Origin: Pollenia angustigena
Taxonomy: Eukaryota; Arthropoda; Insecta; Diptera; Polleniidae
Reading direction: 5' to 3'
DNA: 64,000 nucleotides
Assembly: GCA_930367215.1 (NCBI GenBank)
Contig: OV884056.1
Coordinates: 49,228,308-49,292,307 of the forward strand
Part shown: positions 22,005 to 33,421 of the stretch, one piece after another
Layout: each line of letters begins with the position of its first letter
Position numbering within the stretch: position 1 is the stretch's first letter
Notes under the pieces: generated by a model
What the model was told of the DNA's origin: nothing
Database searches by the model: none
The model's input: only the letters and a program-made list of their open reading frames with translations
Program-made: the position numbers and the translations under genes

Positions 22005-22638
22005 TGGGCGCAATGATTTTCTCCCCTATGGTGTAACAAATACCGGCAGCGCTTACTAAAGCGTCTCGGCATAGCCGGCCTTCGGCCGTGCGCAAGGATT
22101 TTCTACTCTATGGTATAACAAAAACCGGCTTCGCTAACTAAAGCTTCCCTGCATAGCCGGCCTTCGGCCGGGCGCAAGGATTTTCTCCTCTATGATATAA
22201 CAAAGACCGGCTTCGCTAACTAAAGCTTCTCTGCGCAGACGGCCTATGGGCGGGCGCAAGGTTTTTTCCGGTTTCGCTAAGTAAAGCTTCTAAAATATTC
22301 CGAACGAAGGCCGACTTCGCAGAGAAGCTCTAGTTATCGAAGCCAGTATTTGTTATACCAAAGAGGAGAAAATCCTTGCGCCTGGCAGAAGGCCGGCTGG
22401 GCAGAGAAGCTTTAGTTAGCGAAGCCGGTTTTTGTTATACCATAGAGGAGAAAATCCTTGCCCCGGCCGAAGGCCGGCTGTGCAGGGAAGCTTTAGTTAG
22501 CGAAGCCGGTACTTGTTTTTATCAAAGAGGAGAAAATCCTTGCGCCCGGCCATAGGCCGGCTATGCTTTCAAGTTTCTAAGCTATGCCTTCGAGTTTGTC
22601 CACGGACACTATGACACTGGACGTTATGACATGCCACC
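22005..22638. mobile_element. foldback array of 82-bp hairpin units (array 1)
   Basis: Units run forward from 22010 to about 22270 and inverted from about 22300 to 22570. Each contains TTTTCTCCTCTATGGTATAA, a CCGGCTTCGCTAACTAAAGC block and the hairpin CCGGCCTTCGGCCGG; forward units repeat at 82 bp. The right end TGACATGCCACC (to 22638), preceded by GACACTATGACACTGGACGT, equals the end of the element at 48351-49038. The matching left end was not found, so this copy is truncated or rearranged. Confidence 0.7.
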
Positions 22639-22734
22639 TTTTTGCAATATGTCCCGTTATTTTTATAAATAACATTTAGGAATTCGTCGTATAGTAATAA
22701 TGAATGATTTAGACAAATAGTATGGCCGAAAAAA

Positions 22735-22925
22735 TGGGCTATTTTTCATGCAATATTTTTGGGTGATTTTTCATAATGAAAAATCACCAAATTTAAAAAA
22801 CGAAAAATCACCCAATAGTAACGAAAAATAGCCCAACAATTTTGGGTCACTTTTCATATGAATTTAAGCCCAATTTTAAATGGAATTTTTTTGGGCGATT
22901 TTTCATTTTTTTTTTGGGCCATTGT
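22735..22925. repeat. degenerate GGGCGATTTTTCAT repeats
   Basis: GGGCTATTTTTCAT, GGGTGATTTTTCAT and inverse forms recur about every 20-40 bp. This is related to the block at 19590-19760. Confidence 0.5.
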
Positions 22926-22959
22926 AGTGCCTTCAATTCATTATCCTCATACTTTTTTT

Positions 22960-23295
22960 TTCTCCTCTATGGTATAAAAAAACCGGCTTCGCTAACTAAA
23001 GATTCTCTGCATAGCCGGCCTTCGGCCCGACGCAAGGATTTTCTCCTATATGGTATAACAAAGACCGACTTTGCTAATTAAAGCTTCTCTGCGTATTCGG
23101 CCTTCGTTCGGAAACAAGGCAGATTTTAGCAGATTTACTTAGCGAAATCGGTACTTGTTATAACATAAAGGAGAAAATTCTTGCGCCCGCCCAAAGGCCG
23201 GCTATACAGAGAAGCTTTAGTAAGCGAAGCCGATCTATGTTATACCATATTGGAAAAAATCGTTGCGCCCTGCCGAAGACCGGCTTTGCTTTGGA
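22960..23295. repeat. foldback array of 82-bp hairpin units (array 2)
   Basis: Forward units (CTCCTCTATGGTATAAAA, CCGGCTTCGCTAACTAAAG) lie at 22960-23100 and inverted ones at 23115-23290. Units are more diverged than in array 1. Confidence 0.65.
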
Positions 23296-23307
23296 GTTTG
23301 TAAATAT

Positions 23308-23368
23308 GTTGTGACGGGCCCGCCGCACGGCCCACGATCGCCCGCCGGACGCGCTCCCGCGTTTCACT
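23308..23368. other. short GC-rich island of unknown origin
   Basis: A run of about 60 bases including GACGGGCCCGCCGCACGG and GATCGCCCGCCGGACGCG is far richer in GC than the rest of the window. It directly follows array 2. It is not a unit of the array and has no recognised gene; it could be a captured fragment or an assembly artefact. Confidence 0.5.
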
Positions 23369-23458
23369 CAATAGAAGTTGAGTACACAAATTTTTTGTTT
23401 GTAACGGTCCTTTGCAATAACATTATTTCTCATTGCAAAATTTAAAAACATTTAAGAA

Positions 23459-23676
23459 ATGAACTAAGTCCCCAGAAATTAATTTAGGGGTTTAGTTTAC
23501 TAGTCCTTTTTGGGGACTTCGTTCACATGTACTAACTCCCCAAAAAATAAAATGAACGATGCCCCCAAAAACGTGAACGAAGTCCCCAAATATCGTTGTT
23601 TTTTTTCACATACAGTTGTTTGGGGACTTAGTTCATTTTGGGTTTGGGGAGTTAGTTCATTGCGGACTTAGTTCAT
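23459..23676. mobile_element. MITE with AGTCCCCA repeats
   Basis: ATGAACTAAGTCCCCA at the left is inverted as TGCGGACTTAGTTCAT at the right. The interior repeats GGGGACTTAGTTCA and GAACGAAGTCCCCA in both orientations. No clear target duplication. Confidence 0.65.
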
Positions 23677-23880
23677 ACCTCCTCGAAAGCCATTTAAGTT
23701 ATAAAAGACAGAAATCATGTGTATAAGAAAAGTCGTTTGTTGTGATCTCCGCATTTTTACGCTATACACCCAATATTTAGCAAAAGTAATCATAAACTAA
23801 AAATTTGTTTAAGTTCATTTTATTCTAATCACTAAATTCTCTGATCTTTAGGCAACGATTAAGGTCGAATCAATGTCTAA

Positions 23881-24409
23881 TAGGGATGGGAAAATTTAAA
23901 AATATTTCGATACATATCGAATCGATATTTTTTAAGAGTATCGATATTTATTATTTCAAAAATATCGATATATCTAACGTATTTTGCTGAAACTATTACT
24001 ACTATAACTATTATTATTCAAAATATATATAGGCACATATATTGTTCCAAAACCGCATAAATTAAATCTTTTTAAGTTCGTTTGACTTTACTGTTTGAAG
24101 TAGAAATCTGCAATGTGAAAACCCCGCTTTTTTCTTAATTCTTCTTATAAATGCCAGTCATTTAAGATCTTCATATTAGTTTAAAAAATTATATGATGAG
24201 TGCAGTGATGCCAATTCTTAAAAAAACATATTGTTTGAAGAACTGCAAAAAAATGTTGAGTTTTTAATGAAGACTGACTTTAAAAAATATCGAATTCGAT
24301 AGTAGTATTTCAATATAGATATATCGGTATTTTAAATATCGGCGATATATATCGATTATTTTTTTTAATATCGATATTTTTATATATCAATATTTTTTGC
24401 CCATTCCTA
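23881..24409. mobile_element. hAT MITE rich in ATCGATAT
   Basis: The ends TAGGGATGGGAAAA and, as reverse complement, TAGGAATGGGCAAAA match the common hAT terminus. The flanks ATGTCTAA (23873-23880) and TTGTCTAT (24410-24417) agree at six of eight bases. Subterminal zones are filled with TATCGATA words. Confidence 0.7.
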
Positions 24410-24417
24410 TTGTCTAT

Positions 24418-25605
24418 TTAAATGGTTACTCATTTGGGTGTTTCCAATTTGGGACAATTCAAGGGCGAAGATTTCCTTGCAAATAAATTTTTCGTTGTAT
24501 AAATTGTTCTGCTCTTTAAATTATTATTTTTCTTCTAAAAGTAGAAATTTAAAAAATAAGAACTTTAAACTCTTTTTTTTTATTTTAGAAACTTCCCCCA
24601 ACAGCATTATTAAGATTTAAACATCATTTTACATACACATATATAATTTCCCTAAAGTATGCTATATAAAATTTTATTTGCTTTTAACTTGCAGTTGCAT
24701 TAAGTTTCGTTACAAGTTTATATTTTCTTCTTTCTTATGTTTCTTTTTTTTTAAATGTATACTTCAGTAAACATATTAAAACTGTTTATATATTTATTAA
24801 GCAAATAGTTTTTTCCTTTCATCTTCTACTCCACTACTCAAATACACGAGTATGTATCCCTAAATGCATGCTAAACAAACTTTAGTGTAAAAGAATAAAA
24901 GTGAAATCCAGTAAAAGTTGTTCGTTTTGTTTGTGCAGTGCAGTTTTGCAGAGTTTAACACGTTTAAAATTCATTCATTCAAAATTAAAAATAAAAATGT
25001 AACATGAAAAAAGAAATTGAATACCAAATCGCACATGGAATTGAAAAGTAGAAAAAAAGGTTTGTGTACTATGTATTTTTTGTAAAACAACTAGATTAAA
25101 GGATTCAAGAAGAGCTACAATTTTCTTAACATCTAGTATTCTGTAAGAAGGTTGGCTTATAAAAATTTATTTAAAATTATAGTTAGAACGAACTTAAAAT
25201 AGAATTTATTATACCCTTTGGAATGTTAAATAGCATTACATAATTAATTTCAATGATGTTGTAGTTTGTTTAAGGATTCTTTTAAACACAGACAGGTATT
25301 TTTCTTGTAAATCACGTAGTTGTTATTTACAGGCGTAAGTAAATAAAAAAAGATTTAGTTAAGGACTTCAGTTTGTAAATATTTGTTTCTGTTTGTACCG
25401 TGGGGATTTCAGGTTATTATTTTTTTAATTTATGTCTCATTTACGACTGAAGGGAAGGCAATATAAAAATTTTTTTTGAAGGATTATTATCGTTATTTTT
25501 ATTTTTTTTAATAAGCATATAAAATTATCTTAAACATCAGTTGGTAAGCAGTTCAAACTTAACAATCAGCCAGTATTTTAAAATTTTTCAATAAAACTAT
25601 AACTT
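24418..25605. other. unassigned AT-rich stretch
   Basis: No repeat end, gene or RNA recognised. The segment 24900-25000 (TGTTTGTGCAGTGCAGTTTT) is somewhat less AT-rich and could be an untranslated exon or promoter, but nothing decides it. Confidence 0.35.
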
Positions 25606-26905
25606 AAAAAAAAAAACTAAACTAGAATTGAACCAGAACAAGAACTAAACTAGAACCGAATTAGTATTTAACTGCACTCAAAAGAAAAATCAATCCATAC
25701 ATACTCAAATCAATCCGAAGCAGTATTAATAGTACGGTAAGTACGGATTATCTTGAATCAAGTACAGAAATATTGATTCAAGTACGGATTTTCAATCGCA
25801 AAATACTTAAATTATCCATATTCAATCCCGATTTCGTATTTGAAATAATCCGTAAATAAGATTGATTTAAGTGAAACTAAGATTGAATCAATCTCAAAAT
25901 GCGCTTGATTAAAGTATTAAAAAGTTGATTTTACAAAGAAAAAATTATTAAGGCAGAATTAGTCTTTACTTTCTGTTCTGCTACGAATCAGCTGATTTCT
26001 CTTGTTATTAAAAAAACCTGTGAAATTGATTAGTTTTTCGGTTTGTTAAAATCAAAAACTTGTTGAGTAATTGTAAGTGACAGCAAAAGAAATAATAAAA
26101 AATACTTATTTATATTAAAATAAACTGTTAATTGATTTTAAGAATTCATAAAATTTAATTTCTTCAAATTTATGTGCATTAAACTTATTGAAATAAAACA
26201 ATGGATGGTGCAAAACTAATGAATTTGTCATGAATGACTGATAAGTTACTACAGAAAAAGTAACTATAACAATTCCGTAACAGAACGGCACGGAACAGCA
26301 ACAGAAAGTAAAGACTAAAGGCAGAATTAGTCTTTAATTCTGCCTTTATGATTGATTTACTTACCCGTTTTACACCTTACAGAATGATAAAACACCAACA
26401 TCATGCCCGATATGGTTTTTACATTAGAAATCTTATGTACATATTTATCCAAAAATATATAAACTAAATGAGAAGCAAGAGTTCAAATTTACTTTTTAAA
26501 CCTTCGTGGTGCACATGAGTCTGGCCAGACCTTTTTTCAATGTGTATAGAAAATCAAAACATGCGTAAGCCGGAGATTTAGAAATGAAAATAATATATGT
26601 TTATCTTTTGTCACTTGATTTAAGAATTTTATACTTATTTCAAGAATTTCCGGGATTGATTTTCGAAAGTAATCCCATTTAGGATTGTTATGAGTACGAT
26701 TTAGTTTTATTCGTACTTGAATTTTTGAGTACGGCTCGTACTTAAAGTAATCAAAAAAATGGATTTATACCGATTGTTTTTCTTTCTGTGTAGAACATTA
26801 CTAAACAAGAAATGAAATAAAACTGAAATAGAACTGAACTAGTACTTTACTTAAACTTAAACTAGAGCTGAAGTAAACTAGAACAGAACTTACCTAGAGC
26901 TAATG
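25606..26905. repeat. AACTAGAACTGAA minisatellite split by an insertion
   Basis: Degenerate 10-12 bp units (AACTAGAA, AACTGAACT) lie at 25606-25670 and again at 26815-26905. The sequence between is an insertion of about 1.1 kb (25682-26793) with weak inverted ends (AAAGAAAAATCAATCC and its inverse) and many ACTTGAAT / GTACGGATT words. Confidence 0.5.
25951..26345. mobile_element. Harbinger-like MITE (TTA target)
   Basis: The ends are AGGCAGAATTAGTCTTTA and, as reverse complement, AGGCAGAATTAAAGACTA, with TTA outside both (25948-25950, 26346-26348). CTTTACTTTCTGTT and its inverse extend the arms. The right end carries an extra inverted copy of the terminus. Confidence 0.75.
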
Positions 26906-27216
26906 ATGCGCTGAACTCAGATTGATCTCTAAATAAACTTTCTTTGAATTATAAGGAATATTTCTCACAAAATTATCTCTTAAAGTTCTATTTCAAAAAA
27001 CCTTAAAACACTGTTTTTATTATCAATTCATATGGCACACTTTTTAGTTTGGACAATTTCCTTTTTCTGTTTTGTAGAATACAATAAATTTTAAAACAAT
27101 AGTTCTTGCAAGCATTGCTTTAAAGAGTGGCCTAACCATAATACACGATGTTAATTGTGGGTCACACCTTAACGTCAAGTTTTTTGCCAATCTTAATTTG
27201 ACATTTCTTTGTTTAG

Positions 27217-28010
27217 TAGAGAGGTATACAATTGAACAGCAGGGCGTTAAGATATTGAAGCCTTTCACAAAAATGGGCGTTCAAATCAAAATGCATTTTG
27301 TACACTTCATCTTCAGCGAAGAGGTACACTTTCACGTTAGTGGATCGACAAAGAGTGATTGTTAGGTGCGGTTTATGCACGCAGAGAAAACATATGTTTC
27401 AATAGGGTCAACTCCAACAAAACTTTTTTAAAGAAAATGGTCAACATATAACATATAATACTTTTAACCATATTATTTTCATAGACAACCAAATTATTGT
27501 TTTATTAGTCCTCCATCATGTTAAAATTTTCTTTGAAAATATTATTGTTGGAGGTGTTACATGTTAACATGTTTTTCTCTGGGTGTGGTTTGGCGGCGTC
27601 AACGGGCCGTGCTATCGCGAGATGATAACGGACTACTTTTGGCCAGAAATTGAGCATATGGACCTGGACGAAATGTGGTTTCAACAACAAAGTGGCACCT
27701 TGCCACGCAGCCAAGGAAACAATGGCTCTTTTGCGCGAGAAATTCAATGGCCGTGTTATCTCACGCCGTGGCGACGTTAATTAGCCGCCACAATCATGTG
27801 ATTTGACACCTTTGGACTTCTTTCTTTGGGGATATTTAAAAGAAAAAGCAAACGTCAATAAGCCAAGAACAATTTAAGAGCTAAAGGATGAGATAATTCG
27901 GCACATTAACGACGTTGAACCTTAATACTATTCAGTGTCATTGAAAACATGGTCCATCGGATAGAGGTATGCTAGCGAAGCCTTGGCGAGCATAGGGCAG
28001 TTATTTTGTT
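27217..28010 (+). pseudogene. mariner transposase remnant (copy A2)
   Basis: Decayed reading frames retain ERYTIEQQ near 27220, NGRSNQNAF, VHFHVSG near 27325 (first catalytic block), then after the MITE the LDEMWFQQ block at about 27665. The second catalytic aspartate is replaced there (QQQSG). SCDLTPLDFFLWGYLKEK near 27800 holds the third aspartate. Family members space the second and third aspartates by 41 residues (DD41D, rosa-like). Stops and shifts make it inactive. Confidence 0.8.
27378..27585. mobile_element. MITE of the CAGAGAAAAA family inside mariner A2
   Basis: The ends CACGCAGAGAAAACATATG and, as reverse complement, CACCCAGAGAAAAACATG are inverted. The host mariner reads on across it (GTGCGGTTTATG before, GGCGGCGTC after). 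Only a 2-bp TG matches outside. Related ends occur at 5531-5545, 21960-21976, 48721-48735 and 49308-49325. Confidence 0.75.
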
Positions 28011-28131
28011 TTACACATAATTATCATAGATCCTTCCATCATAATAAAAATTATTAACTGAGATAATCCTCTGAAAACTTTTTGTTGTTATTTACAATTA
28101 ACATTGTGCGTTTTGGTTGGACCACCCTTTA

Positions 28132-29284
28132 TATTAAAGACTACAAAAACGTCGAACATGCATGATAAAGCATAAAATTATAAAATTATTTAAACTATTT
28201 CATAAACTTTGAACAATTAATAACTGCATTTTCATTAATATTATATTAACCTTATGGCCATCATACATTATTAAATAATTCATATTTCAATTAAAAATTC
28301 TATTACAAATTGTCCCTAATACTAAATATTCCCTTAATCAATTGATCCTGTATGTTAAGGTATTTTAGTAGTAGCTGTAGAGTCATTGTTCAGTATTGCA
28401 TATATTTAGGAAGTATTAGAATCCTTTTATTTATTTGAATAGCTCATTGTCAATCTTAAGGCGAATGTTGTATTGTTAGTTTACTTAGATTCCGGATTTC
28501 TTTATCTTCCAATTTCCATATGGATTAATGATAACTTCCTGAGAAACCTAAAATACAAATGTAATCATAAAAAGACACGAGTTGGCCATTAATAAAAATA
28601 AACAAGCTGAAACAATTTAATTCTTTTATCTTTTGTCTTCTATTTGCCCCATTTTTGTCACTCAGTTTGGGTTTGTTAACAAAAACTTGAAACTGATTAT
28701 TTTAACAAATTTAGTTTAGTATTTTTTGTTTTTGTTTCATATTATTTATTTTTACTTTTTGTGTGTTTTTTCATTTGCGTTTTTTTTTTATTCTTTTTGT
28801 GTTTGTTCGGTTTGGAAATCACCCGTTATCAAGGGGGAGTGTTTTAAGTGGGTTAAAGCACAGGAGGTTTAAGTTCAAAAGTGGAGACAGTACATTCATT
28901 CTTTTTTTTATTTCATTCATTTTTTTTAACATTATCATTGTAGTTTGTTTTTCGAGTATTATTTTTTTGCTATTTTTCATTTTGTACGTTTATTATTATG
29001 TTGACTTACTAGTGCTGTTTTTATACAAAACGTTTCTGTCTTGCACTGTCTTTTCATGTTTTTGTTCAGTCACATTTTCGCAGCGAAACGGGTAACGACG
29101 GTTTGATATCCTGCCGCAGGATATACTGCGTTCACATACAAACTCGTTTAACTACAACTGTGGTTTGATTTAGTTATCAGTAAATTTTTCATTGTGTTGG
29201 TTGTATTAACATTTCGACATTTTTCCATTTAAATGTAGCTGTTTGGGAAAAATGAAAAATGTATTTTTTTTTTGTCTATCCTAG
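28132..29284. other. unassigned stretch, poly-T rich
   Basis: Long T runs create phenylalanine-rich open frames that are not real genes. The 29075-29125 part (GGTATATCC-like dyad ATATCCTGCCGCAGGATAT) is less AT-rich. Nothing else recognised. Confidence 0.35.
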
Positions 29285-29360
29285 ACTGTTGAAGTACTCT
29301 TACCACCATCAGTGACAGCAAGCAGCAGCAGCGTTTCTTTATTTAACTTAACAATTAAAG
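29285..29360 (+). other. possible non-coding 5' exon
   Basis: A pyrimidine run ending TTTGTCTATCCTAG at 29284 is a good splice acceptor. It is followed by 76 nt of mixed composition with an AGCAGCAGCAGCG stretch, then AAAG|GTATAA, a passable donor. This could be an untranslated exon of the gene whose first coding exon lies at 62323. Splice motifs alone are weak evidence. Confidence 0.2.
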
Positions 29361-30889
29361 GTATAACCACAATAAAGATGAAATCAGTTTATTTTTTTTA
29401 TTTTAAGGTTAATTTCTTTTGTTAAAATGCATGAAATTTTTATCGAAAAGAAAAATGTAAATTTATTTTCTGTAATAAACTTCAAGGTTTGAAAATGTAT
29501 CTTTTGTTGAAAAGTAGTTCGGCTACAGAAAAAACAGGACAAACACAGGAGCAGAGGAAATCGTGTCAAATAAAAATCAATATTTTAATTAATTTTATTT
29601 CATGTGAAAATTAATGTACATACATATAAAATAAATTGTAAGTTACTCCATCTCTCTCACCTGAAAAAAGCAGCTAAATAAATAAGATAATATACGATCT
29701 TTACAAATATACATTTACGTGCATAACGTATGAAAGTGTACAAAAAAAATATGTGTGGTTAACATTGTGTATGTGCTTTACGTGCTTTTTATTTTCATTT
29801 AAATAATAGACACCTAAAAGTGTGCTATATATTTGAACTAGAAAATTGTTGTTATTTTACATATTATATTTAACTGCACCTGTGTGTTGTGACAATTACT
29901 CGGCATACAATGTTTGCCAGGAATGGAAAATTTAAATTATAAAAGCCCACAAAAAAGAGTACCTTTTGGGGGGAAAAAATTAACAAAATTTCAAAGTATC
30001 GGCCAATATTTAAACCATATTCACAATGATAGCATCATTTTTACTGAGCGTTCAGAATGAAAGCAACCTTTTTTTTTAAAGCACTCTTTAAGATTCTGAC
30101 TATTTAATTTCTGAAAAAAAAAACAGTTTTCCTTTAAATTCCATCAAATTTCAATTGTCCATCTTCTACCGTTTCTCATAAATTAAGATCAATCTTGCAA
30201 ATATATTATAAATTGATAAAATTATTTCTAAGCGAATAATAATTTATGATAAGCGGGAAACGGGTTAACCGTTAGATTTTTTTCTAGTCCATTTATTCAA
30301 AAATGGTTAACAGTGTTATGTTAGCAATGAACAGCGCTTGAAGGGCGCTTTCGCAAAAAAAAAAAAACAATTCCAGTCTTTCTTACTGCTGAAAACGTAC
30401 GGAAATTTATAGTTTTTTCAAGAATAATGTAACAAAATTAAAGACTTACTATATTTTTGAAAATAAAATCCATTTTTAAGCAATAAAATGTGCTTGATTA
30501 ACAAAAAAAGTACTTAGGATCTGTATAGATAGACATAAACCAAATTTGTTTCTTTTTAATTTTTATCATCGTTACTTACGTCACACAAGAAATGAAGATA
30601 ATTAATTTAAAGAGATATTTGAACTCGCATCTTTCAGTTGTCGCTTAAAATATTGTTTTAAAATTTCTGAGAAACCTGAATAAAGAAAGTTTTAAACTAT
30701 TCTTGGCACAAGCTCTATGTTTACAATTTTCCTGCAAGTTGTGCTTAAAAAGGTCACAAAGAAAAAGAAAGACAAAAACTGAAAAATGTACTTTGGACTT
30801 AGAGAAGAATTCTTGACAAAAAGTACAAAAAAACAGATGTGGGGAAGAACATGTTAATAAATTAAAATAGATTCACAACAAATTTCGAT
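29361..30889. other. unassigned AT-rich stretch
   Basis: No features recognised; only homopolymer runs. Confidence 0.35.
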
Positions 30890-31199
30890 CCACCAAGTGG
30901 TCTGTTGACTGCCAGCCATCGTCAGTAGCGGTGAGTGTTAAACGGCAAACTCCTCTGAAGATATAGTGTGGTTACTGTCGAAAGATGTCAGGGGAACCTA
31001 TCCGTGAAAACCTGGGTTCGATTCCCAGGTCAGTCAAGAATGAAAAATTATCAATAACTTTTAATTCATTTCATGTTGTTAAATTCCTTTCTTCATAAAA
31101 ATACTGTATTGAAAATTAAATTCAATGAACTTTATTTAAAACATTAAAATTGGAATTAAAAACCATAAACAGTTCAATAAATTAACCACAATACCAATT
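30890..31199 (+). mobile_element. tRNA-like (SINE-type) repeat, copy 2
   Basis: At 31011-31029 it reads CCTGGGTTCGATTCCCAGG, a perfect T-arm with 6-bp stem and TTCGATT loop, including the B-box core. The sequence downstream (TTCATTTCATGTTGTTAAAT, then AATTAAAAACCATAAACAG and CCACAATACCAATT) matches the copies at 14191 and 50985. The head upstream (AGTAGCGGTGAGTGTTAAAC) could hold a decayed A box. Left boundary uncertain. Confidence 0.65.
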
Positions 31200-31223
31200 T
31201 TTTTTTTTTATGTTTTATTTAAG

Positions 31224-31337
31224 CAATTCACAAAGTGTTCTATTGTGTCATATTGGTTGTATTTGCTATAATTTTATGATTTCTTAAAACTAAAGCAAAT
31301 ACAACCAATATGAAACAATAGAACACTTTGTGAATTG
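31224..31337. repeat. 44-bp near-perfect hairpin
   Basis: Bases 31224-31267 pair with 31294-31337 at 43 of 44 positions around a 26-nt loop. A transcript would form one long duplex. It starts 25 bp after the tRNA-like repeat. Confidence 0.8.
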
Positions 31338-31474
31338 TCTAATTATCTTTAACATTTCGTAAATTTTCTGCCTAAAAATCCTAAAAATCTCTTGAACATT
31401 TATTGGGTTTAACTTCTGCAAATCAATAACAAACATATTATTATACCCTTCACCACAGGTGGAAGGGTATGTGG

Positions 31475-31990
31475 AAACAGATTAACATAAGCAACTGCCA
31501 TTTGGTCTAATCTCATGGTTGATGTTTACCAATCGCCCCCCGTGTGAGCTCGTTTTCTTCACACAGGTAGCAATTTTAAGTGTATAATACGACATTCACT
31601 ACTAGTTTAGCCGGAGCTATCTAACCTCCGCTGCTATTTGAAATCGAGCATCTTCTGTTAAATTGAAACAGCACCTAGAGATTGCACTCCCTCGGGCCAA
31701 ACTTTTCCACAAGTGGTGAAAGCTCCACCTTTTATTAGGATTTTCAGTACTATCCCTTCCCGTCAATTTGGGTACAAACCACAGCCACCGAGTGATCCCC
31801 GAAGTAGACGCCTATCATTGCACCCTTTTGAGATGCCTTAAAAAAGGAACTCCCTCATCGGACAGAGAAGATCTTATGGAAAGAAACCTTATGTCAGAAA
31901 AGTTAAGCTTACGCAAAGACTATCCTTCTAAAAGACAGGAAGCGTTTCTAGCAAGTAGCATACTTACGTGGACCTCACCTTACTGACTTT
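31475..31990 (-). repeat. unnamed dispersed repeat U, minus-strand copy
   Basis: The reverse complement shares blocks with 38390-38960, for example GTGGTTTGTACCCAAATT / GTGGTTTACTATCCAAAG followed by GACGGGAAGGGATA / CGCGGGAAGGGATA, then TTTCACCACTTGTG, AGGTGCTGTT, and GCGG(A)AGGTTA(G)ATAGCTCC. The repeat is GC-richer than its surroundings. The family is not recognised; the open frame at 31768-31986 has no known motif. Confidence 0.6.
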
Positions 31991-31999
31991 TGTGGCGCC

Positions 32000-32419
32000 A
32001 GATGGCAAGTTACTCTGGTAAGTGCTAAACCATCATTGGAGTCAACCAAAATATGGTTTAGGTTTCTTATAAAGGAATGATTTAATTATAATATAGTTGC
32101 AGGTGACAATAATATCGTAAAATAAACGATACATTTGGCAAAGCTTGATCAAAAATTTACAGTTTTAAAAACGTATGTACTTTTTATGTCATGGGAGTAC
32201 TGCAATATTTTGTAGCTAACAAAAAAGTACTGAAAAAAGTACATTTGTACCGAATTTTCCATCCTTTATTAAAACAATAAAACACATTTATTATACCTAC
32301 TCATACTTATCCAAACAATTCTATTCACAAGCACGTAAAGCAATTGAAAACAACAATAATTCACACACATACTACATTAATGTTTATATATTTACACGAA
32401 AAAATTTTGTGTCTTACGT
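32000..32419. other. unassigned AT-rich stretch
   Basis: Nothing recognised. Confidence 0.35.
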
Positions 32420-32547
32420 TTACCCAGTTGACCAGCTCTTAAAAGTTTAAAAAACTTTGGAAGACTATGGAATGTGGTGTTAATTTTGTCTCACGTTTTT
32501 TGAGAAATTTGTTGACTTTTTTTTTCTTTAATTTGGCCAACTGGGTA
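32420..32547. mobile_element. 128-bp MITE
   Basis: TTACCCAGTTGACC at the left is inverted as GGCCAACTGGGTAA at the right. The interior is T-rich. Confidence 0.6.
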
Positions 32548-33421
32548 ATTACCAAACAAACTTGAGGTGTCATAAGCGTGTCTTTAAACTTTGCTTTTTG
32601 CAGTAGGAGCTACATTAAAATTTTGCTATTTTTGATTAATAATGAGGTTAGTTCAAATTAAATATTAAGAAATGAGACAGATGTTTATAAGAATAAATGC
32701 CCAACTATTATGTATATGGGCATATCCTTCAAAAGGTCCACCGTGACCGGAAATTTAAAAGTTAATAAGCTGATTATTTTACGATATTTTTATAGAAAAA
32801 TATTTAGATTTTACTAATTTTATAAATTTACCCATAAATTTGTCCACTTAGATGAACAATTTCTTATTTGTGAGAATTTTTTATTGTATGTTTTCTTTAA
32901 TATTATCTTCCTCAAAAGAGGTTATATTTGATGAAATCTAAAGAAGAGTTCAAAGAGCAATATGTTATTCGGTTTAACGGCAAATTTTTATTTTATTTTG
33001 ATCATTATTCAGTTAAATTATTGCGGAAAAAATTTCACGTTCGAAATGTCACGTATCGACCCAGATTTTGGCTTAAAAATAAGAAAATACAGAAGATTTT
33101 GGAATCTAATCAAAGACATTTTAATGTTACATTGCTACGTAAAATTCTCAAAGTAGTTTGACTAAAAAATTGTGCCAGGTTTCGCTTTATTACGCCTTTT
33201 TATACATGGCCACAAAAACTACTTCTATTTTTTCACGTTCGAACCGCTACTTCTTTTACCATTATCTTTGGCCAAGGATCGCGCCCTCCATAAACTTAGG
33301 TATAGAAACAGTGCTTTCTTAGTGCTATAATTTAAGGGTTAAAAGAACGTAAAAATATTTGTTGTTTAAAATGTTATTGCATTTTTGATGCGTACGACTG
33401 TCACGTTCAACACTTTGGATT
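32548..33421. other. unassigned AT-rich stretch
   Basis: Overlapping short frames at 32928-33161 show no family motif. Nothing else recognised. Confidence 0.35.

Larger units (their letters stand above)
27123..28129 (+). mobile_element. mariner (DD41D-type) copy A2, with inserted MITE
   Basis: The ends AAGAGTGGCCTAACCATAAT and the inverse of GGTTGGACCACCCTT are flanked by TA (27121-27122, 28130-28131). It is 1007 bp, of which about 208 bp (27378-27585) is an inserted MITE. Confidence 0.85.

Noticed and set aside
22010..22570. CRISPR-like regularly spaced repeats
   Set aside because: The 82-bp units are contiguous without unique spacers, in inverted halves, in an animal genome.
23308..23368. 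Bacterial contamination or rRNA fragment
   Set aside because: Only about 60 bp and no recognised rRNA segment; kept as an unexplained island rather than assigned.
28763..29095. 110-codon frame with many F and I
   Set aside because: Built on poly-T runs; resembles a membrane protein only because TTT and ATT codons dominate.
31011..31029. Possible tRNA gene
   Set aside because: Only the T-arm and B box are present; no acceptor stem, anticodon arm or full cloverleaf could be drawn.
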